7,960 nucleotides of DNA. It comes from Deltaproteobacteria bacterium (GTDB taxonomy: Bacteria; Desulfobacterota_B; Binatia; Binatales; Binataceae). Position numbers and translations under genes: made by a program. Below, one piece after another: positions 5,411 through 7,960 of the stretch (the stretch's first letter is position 1; each line of letters starts with the position of its first letter). The notes under the pieces were generated by a model. It worked only from the letters and a program-made list of their open reading frames with translations. It was not told the origin of the DNA and made no database searches. Location of the stretch: positions 1 through 7,960 of the forward strand of contig JAKAVX010000099.1 of NCBI GenBank assembly GCA_021827465.1, in the 5' to 3' direction.

Positions 5411-6624
5411 ACAAGCGTACCGCGCTGTTGACGTTTCTCGCGGGCCTCGCTCTGGGAGCGATCGTAACGATCACTGCCTATCGTCATGCCGGCGGCGAAC
5501 GAGCTCGTGTCGCCTCCTTATCCGCGTCGCCGCATCTTCCCGACGCTCGCCACTCAGAACCCCCGCCCTTGCGGCACGGCGAGGTCTATATCGATCCCGC
5601 GATGGTGCAGAACCTGGGCGTGCGCTCCATTGCGGTCACGACGCGAACCATCAGGGACTCGATCAGGACGACGGGATACGTGGACTACGACCAGGAACGC
5701 GTCGTCAGCGTGAATGCGCGGATCAGCGGATGGATCGAGAAGCTCAACGTCGCTTACGTCGGCCAGCAGGTGGGCAAGGGACAGCGCCTGCTAGAGATTT
5801 ACAGCCCCGAGCTGGTCCTTACCGAGGAAGATTATCTGCGTTCGCGAAGACTCGCGGCCGGTGCGGCCGGCCAGGGCGCGGCGCAGCGCGACGGGCTTCA
5901 TCTGATGGAGGCGGCGGAGACCAAGATGCGGCTTCTCGGAGTGCCGGCCTCGGAAATCAGGCGGCTCAGGGAAACCGGCAAGGCCGCCCAGACAGTTCCC
6001 CTCGACGCGCCGGCAAACGGAGTTGTAACCCAGAGCAAGGCGGTCGAGGGTGCGTACATAAGGGCGGGCGACGATCTCTACACGATCGCGGATCTGAGCC
6101 GGGTGTGGGTCTACGCGGATATCTACGAACGTGAACTGGCCCGGGTCCGCGTCGGGCAGATGGCCGAGGTCACCAGCGACGCGCTGGCGGGTCGCAAGTT
6201 CCACGGCCGCGCCTGCTACATCTACCCGAACGTGAACGAGCAGAGCCGCACGGTTCGCGTCAGGCTCGAGTTCGAGAATCCGAAAGCGTTGCTCAAGCCG
6301 GGCATGTACGTGAAGACGACGCTGATCGATGACTCGCCGGAGCGCCATCTGGCGGTTCCGAACGAAGCCGTGCTCGACTCGGGCGTCCGAAAAGTCGTCA
6401 TCGTGGATCTCGGCCAGGGTCATTTCGAGCCGCGCGAAGTCGAGGCCGGAAGCGCGTCGGGAGGCTACTACCCGATTCTCAAGGGGCTTTCCGAGGGCGA
6501 GCGCGTCGTCACCTCGGCCCAGTTCCTCATCGATTCCGAATCGAACCTGCACGAAGCGCTCGACGCGATGTCGCTCGGGCGCGACAAAAACGCCACGCGC
6601 GCGCATCCGGGCAACGGGCGCTGA
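5407..6624 (+). CDS. cusB: CusB-like periplasmic adaptor (RND membrane fusion protein)
   Basis: A 405-residue adaptor linking the pump to the outer-membrane channel. Residues 5-24 are a hydrophobic N-terminal anchor or signal (TALLTFLAGLALGAIVTITAY). From about 60 the CusB-family fold follows: YIDPAMVQNLGVRS, then TTGYVDYDQERVVSVNARISG at 88-108, the barrel-sandwich segment AYVGQQVGKGQRLLEIYSPEL at 116-136, a short helical hairpin at about 139-192, the second lipoyl half at 197-228 (PLDAPANGVV, EGAYIRAGDDLYTIADL), and beta-barrel and membrane-proximal domains to about 375. The PMDLVP-type heavy-metal motif before the fold in E. coli CusB is absent; residues 25-58 carry His27, His43, His49 and His57 but no Met. 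The ATG at 5407 overlaps the cusC stop (ATGA). A GTG at 5398 would add three residues. GGAG lies three bases before the ATG. Confidence 0.94.
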   Translation: MNKRTALLTFLAGLALGAIVTITAYRHAGGERARVASLSASPHLPDARHSEPPPLRHGEVYIDPAMVQNLGVRSIAVTTRTIRDSIRTTGYVDYDQERVVSVNARISGWIEKLNVAYVGQQVGKGQRLLEIYSPELVLTEEDYLRSRRLAAGAAGQGAAQRDGLHLMEAAETKMRLLGVPASEIRRLRETGKAAQTVPLDAPANGVVTQSKAVEGAYIRAGDDLYTIADLSRVWVYADIYERELARVRVGQMAEVTSDALAGRKFHGRACYIYPNVNEQSRTVRVRLEFENPKALLKPGMYVKTTLIDDSPERHLAVPNEAVLDSGVRKVVIVDLGQGHFEPREVEAGSASGGYYPILKGLSEGERVVTSAQFLIDSESNLHEALDAMSLGRDKNATRAHPGNGR

Positions 6625-6631
6625 GGACATC

Positions 6632-7960
6632 ATGCTCGAGAAGATAATCGCCGGCTCGGTGCGCAACCGCTTTATGGTCGTGTTTGCGATCGCGGTCCTC
6701 TCGCTGTGGGGGCTATGGTGCCTCGCCAACATCAAGCTCAACGCCGTGCCCGACATGAGCGACGTGCAGGTCATCATCTACACGCCGTTCGTCGGCCAGC
6801 CTCCGCAGGTGGTCGAGGACCAGGTCACCTATCCGCTGGTGCACGCGCTTCTGAGCGCGGCCAACGTGAAAGTCGTGCGCGGCTTTTCGTTCTTCAATTT
6901 CTCGCTCGTGTACGTGGTCTTCGAAGACGGGACCGATTTCTACTGGGCGCGCTCGCGGGCGCTCGAATATCTGAACTACGCCGCGCAGCAATTGCCGCCC
7001 GGTGTGACCCCGACGCTCGGCCCCGACTCGACCGGCGTCGGATGGGTATTCGAATACGTCCTGCTCGACAAGACCGGCAAGTGGGATCTCGCGCAGTTGC
7101 GCAGCTACCAGGACTGGCATCTGAAATACGCGCTCGGCACCGTGCCCGGAGTCGCGGAGGTCGCCTCGCTCGGAGGATTCGTCAAGCAGTACCAGGTCGA
7201 AGTGGACCCGCGTAAGCTCGTCGCCTACAAGATTCCGCTCTCGCGCGTTCAGCAGGCGATAAAGAACAGCAACAACGCCGTCGGCGGGCGCGTGCTGGAG
7301 CGCGCGGGCGAGGAATACCGCATCACCGCGCTCGGCTATATCCAGTCCATCGACGATATCAAGGCGATTCCGCTCGGTCTCGGTGCCGGTGGCACGCCAA
7401 TCTATGTCGGCGACGTTGCCGACGTCCATCTCGGTCCGGAACTCCGTCGCGGAGTGGCGGACCTCGACGGCAAGGGCGAGGCTGTCGCCGGAATCGTCGA
7501 GATGCGTGCGGGAGAGAACGCGCTGTCGGTGATTCACCGCGTCAAACGGCGCCTCGATCAGATTCAGAAGGATCTCCCGCCCGGACTTGAGATTCTTCCC
7601 GTTTACGATCGCTCGGGGCTGATCGAGCGCGCGGTGGACAATCTGCGCCGCAAGCTCGTCGAGGAATCCGTCATCGTCGTGATCGTCACGATCGTCTTTC
7701 TCGCCAACTTCGGCGGCGCGATGGTCTCGGTGCTGATGATTCCGGCGGGCGTTCTGCTCGCCGCGATCGCGATGTACTACGCGGGCCAGAGCGCCGACCT
7801 GATGTCGCTCGCGGGAATCGCGGTCGCGATCGGGGCGATGGTGGACGCGGCGGTCGTGATGGTCGAAAACGGCCATCGCTATCTCGTCGAGCATACGCAG
7901 TCGCGCGAGCACGCGATCGTCGCAGCCGCCAAAGAGGTCGGCCCCGCACTGTTCTTCTCG
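6632..7960 (+). CDS. cusA: CusA-like Cu(I)/Ag(I) RND efflux pump, N-terminal 443 residues (runs off window)
   Basis: The inner-membrane pump of the operon; the window holds 443 codons with no stop, about 40% of a typical 1,040-1,050-residue CusA. It aligns with E. coli CusA residue for residue, almost without gaps, up to the end (N-terminal DMSDVQVI at 41-48, TGVGWVFEY at 134-142, EVASLGG at 176-182). TM1 is at about 13-31, the periplasmic porter region at about 36-336, then TM2 at 343-360, TM3 at 365-384 and TM4 at about 390-412. TM4 reads AIGAMVDAAVVMVENGH, the Cu/Ag HME4-type signature, with Asp405 and Glu412 of the proton relay. Met391, Met403 and Met410 of the E. coli methionine relay are present; Met271 is Leu. 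GAGGA lies four bases before the ATG, seven bases after the cusB stop. The Met triad 573/623/672 lies beyond the window. Confidence 0.96.
   Translation, partial: MLEKIIAGSVRNRFMVVFAIAVLSLWGLWCLANIKLNAVPDMSDVQVIIYTPFVGQPPQVVEDQVTYPLVHALLSAANVKVVRGFSFFNFSLVYVVFEDGTDFYWARSRALEYLNYAAQQLPPGVTPTLGPDSTGVGWVFEYVLLDKTGKWDLAQLRSYQDWHLKYALGTVPGVAEVASLGGFVKQYQVEVDPRKLVAYKIPLSRVQQAIKNSNNAVGGRVLERAGEEYRITALGYIQSIDDIKAIPLGLGAGGTPIYVGDVADVHLGPELRRGVADLDGKGEAVAGIVEMRAGENALSVIHRVKRRLDQIQKDLPPGLEILPVYDRSGLIERAVDNLRRKLVEESVIVVIVTIVFLANFGGAMVSVLMIPAGVLLAAIAMYYAGQSADLMSLAGIAVAIGAMVDAAVVMVENGHRYLVEHTQSREHAIVAAAKEVGPALFFS

Noticed and set aside
5854..5871. Tandem GCGGCCGGT / GCGGCCGGC in cusB
   Set aside because: It lies inside the coding helical hairpin, encodes an Ala/Gly repeat (AAGAAGQGAAQ) and is too short to mean more than local duplication or codon bias.
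5791..6777. A 328-codon minus-strand open frame over cusB and the cusA start
   Set aside because: It is a mirror of two well-recognised genes; its product is Arg/His/Asp-rich with no family motif.
6713..7912. A 399-codon minus-strand open frame over cusA
   Set aside because: It is long only because high-GC antisense frames lack stops. The plus-strand CusA reading aligns essentially without gaps to E. coli CusA.
1..7960. CRISPR array, tRNA, rRNA, insertion sequence or prophage signals
   Set aside because: No regularly spaced repeats, terminal inverted repeats with a transposase frame, clover-leaf elements or conserved rRNA stretches were found on either strand by eye.

Overview
The window looks like a chromosomal segment of a high-GC Gram-negative bacterium. 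Support for this: outer-membrane and periplasmic systems (an RND tripartite pump, an L,D-transpeptidase, a Tat-exported murein endopeptidase), a GrxD-type glutaredoxin, and strong G/C preference at third codon positions. The sequence alone does not fix the phylum; a proteobacterial or neighbouring environmental lineage fits. I see no insertion sequence, integrase, CRISPR array, tRNA or rRNA.

Layout. (1) Positions 1-131 hold the 3' end of a monothiol glutaredoxin (+), closed by a strong terminator hairpin at 155-189 that faces a convergent DoxX-family membrane protein (613-224, -). (2) A divergent spacer of about 110 bp leads to an HSL-type alpha/beta hydrolase (727-1617, +). (3) A convergent minus-strand cluster runs from about 3396 down to 1663: a small ORF that seems to carry a +1 frameshift, a LysM plus YkuD L,D-transpeptidase (3176-2241), and a MepK/DUF882 murein endopeptidase (2244-1663), the last two overlapping by ATGA. 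(4) From 3488 rightward there is a small unrecognised membrane-anchored or exported ORF, a palindrome-rich spacer (3797-3946), and a Cus-type Cu(I)/Ag(I) efflux operon: cusC (3947-5410), cusB (5407-6624) and the first 443 codons of cusA (6632 to the window end). No CusF, CusR or CusS gene is visible; they may lie beyond the right edge.

How the genes work together. The LysM-YkuD and MepK pair is a plausible maker and cutter of the same peptidoglycan bond class. CusC, CusB and CusA form one trans-envelope pump: CusA is the proton-driven inner-membrane engine, CusB the periplasmic adaptor and CusC the outer-membrane channel. CusA keeps the diagnostic copper residues (Asp405, Met391, Met403, Met410), but the entrance-side Met271 is Leu, and CusB lacks the N-terminal Met motif of the E. 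coli protein, so metal hand-over may differ from E. coli.

The least explained DNA is the 3177-3946 stretch. It holds the frameshifted small ORF, back-to-back promoter-like elements, an ORF that might be leaderless, a 59-nt interrupted stem-loop, a second perfect dyad, and a possible 7-codon leader ORF whose stop overlaps the cusC start. I do not see a clearly new biological system; the best candidates for something undescribed are this leader region and the small ORFs flanking it.
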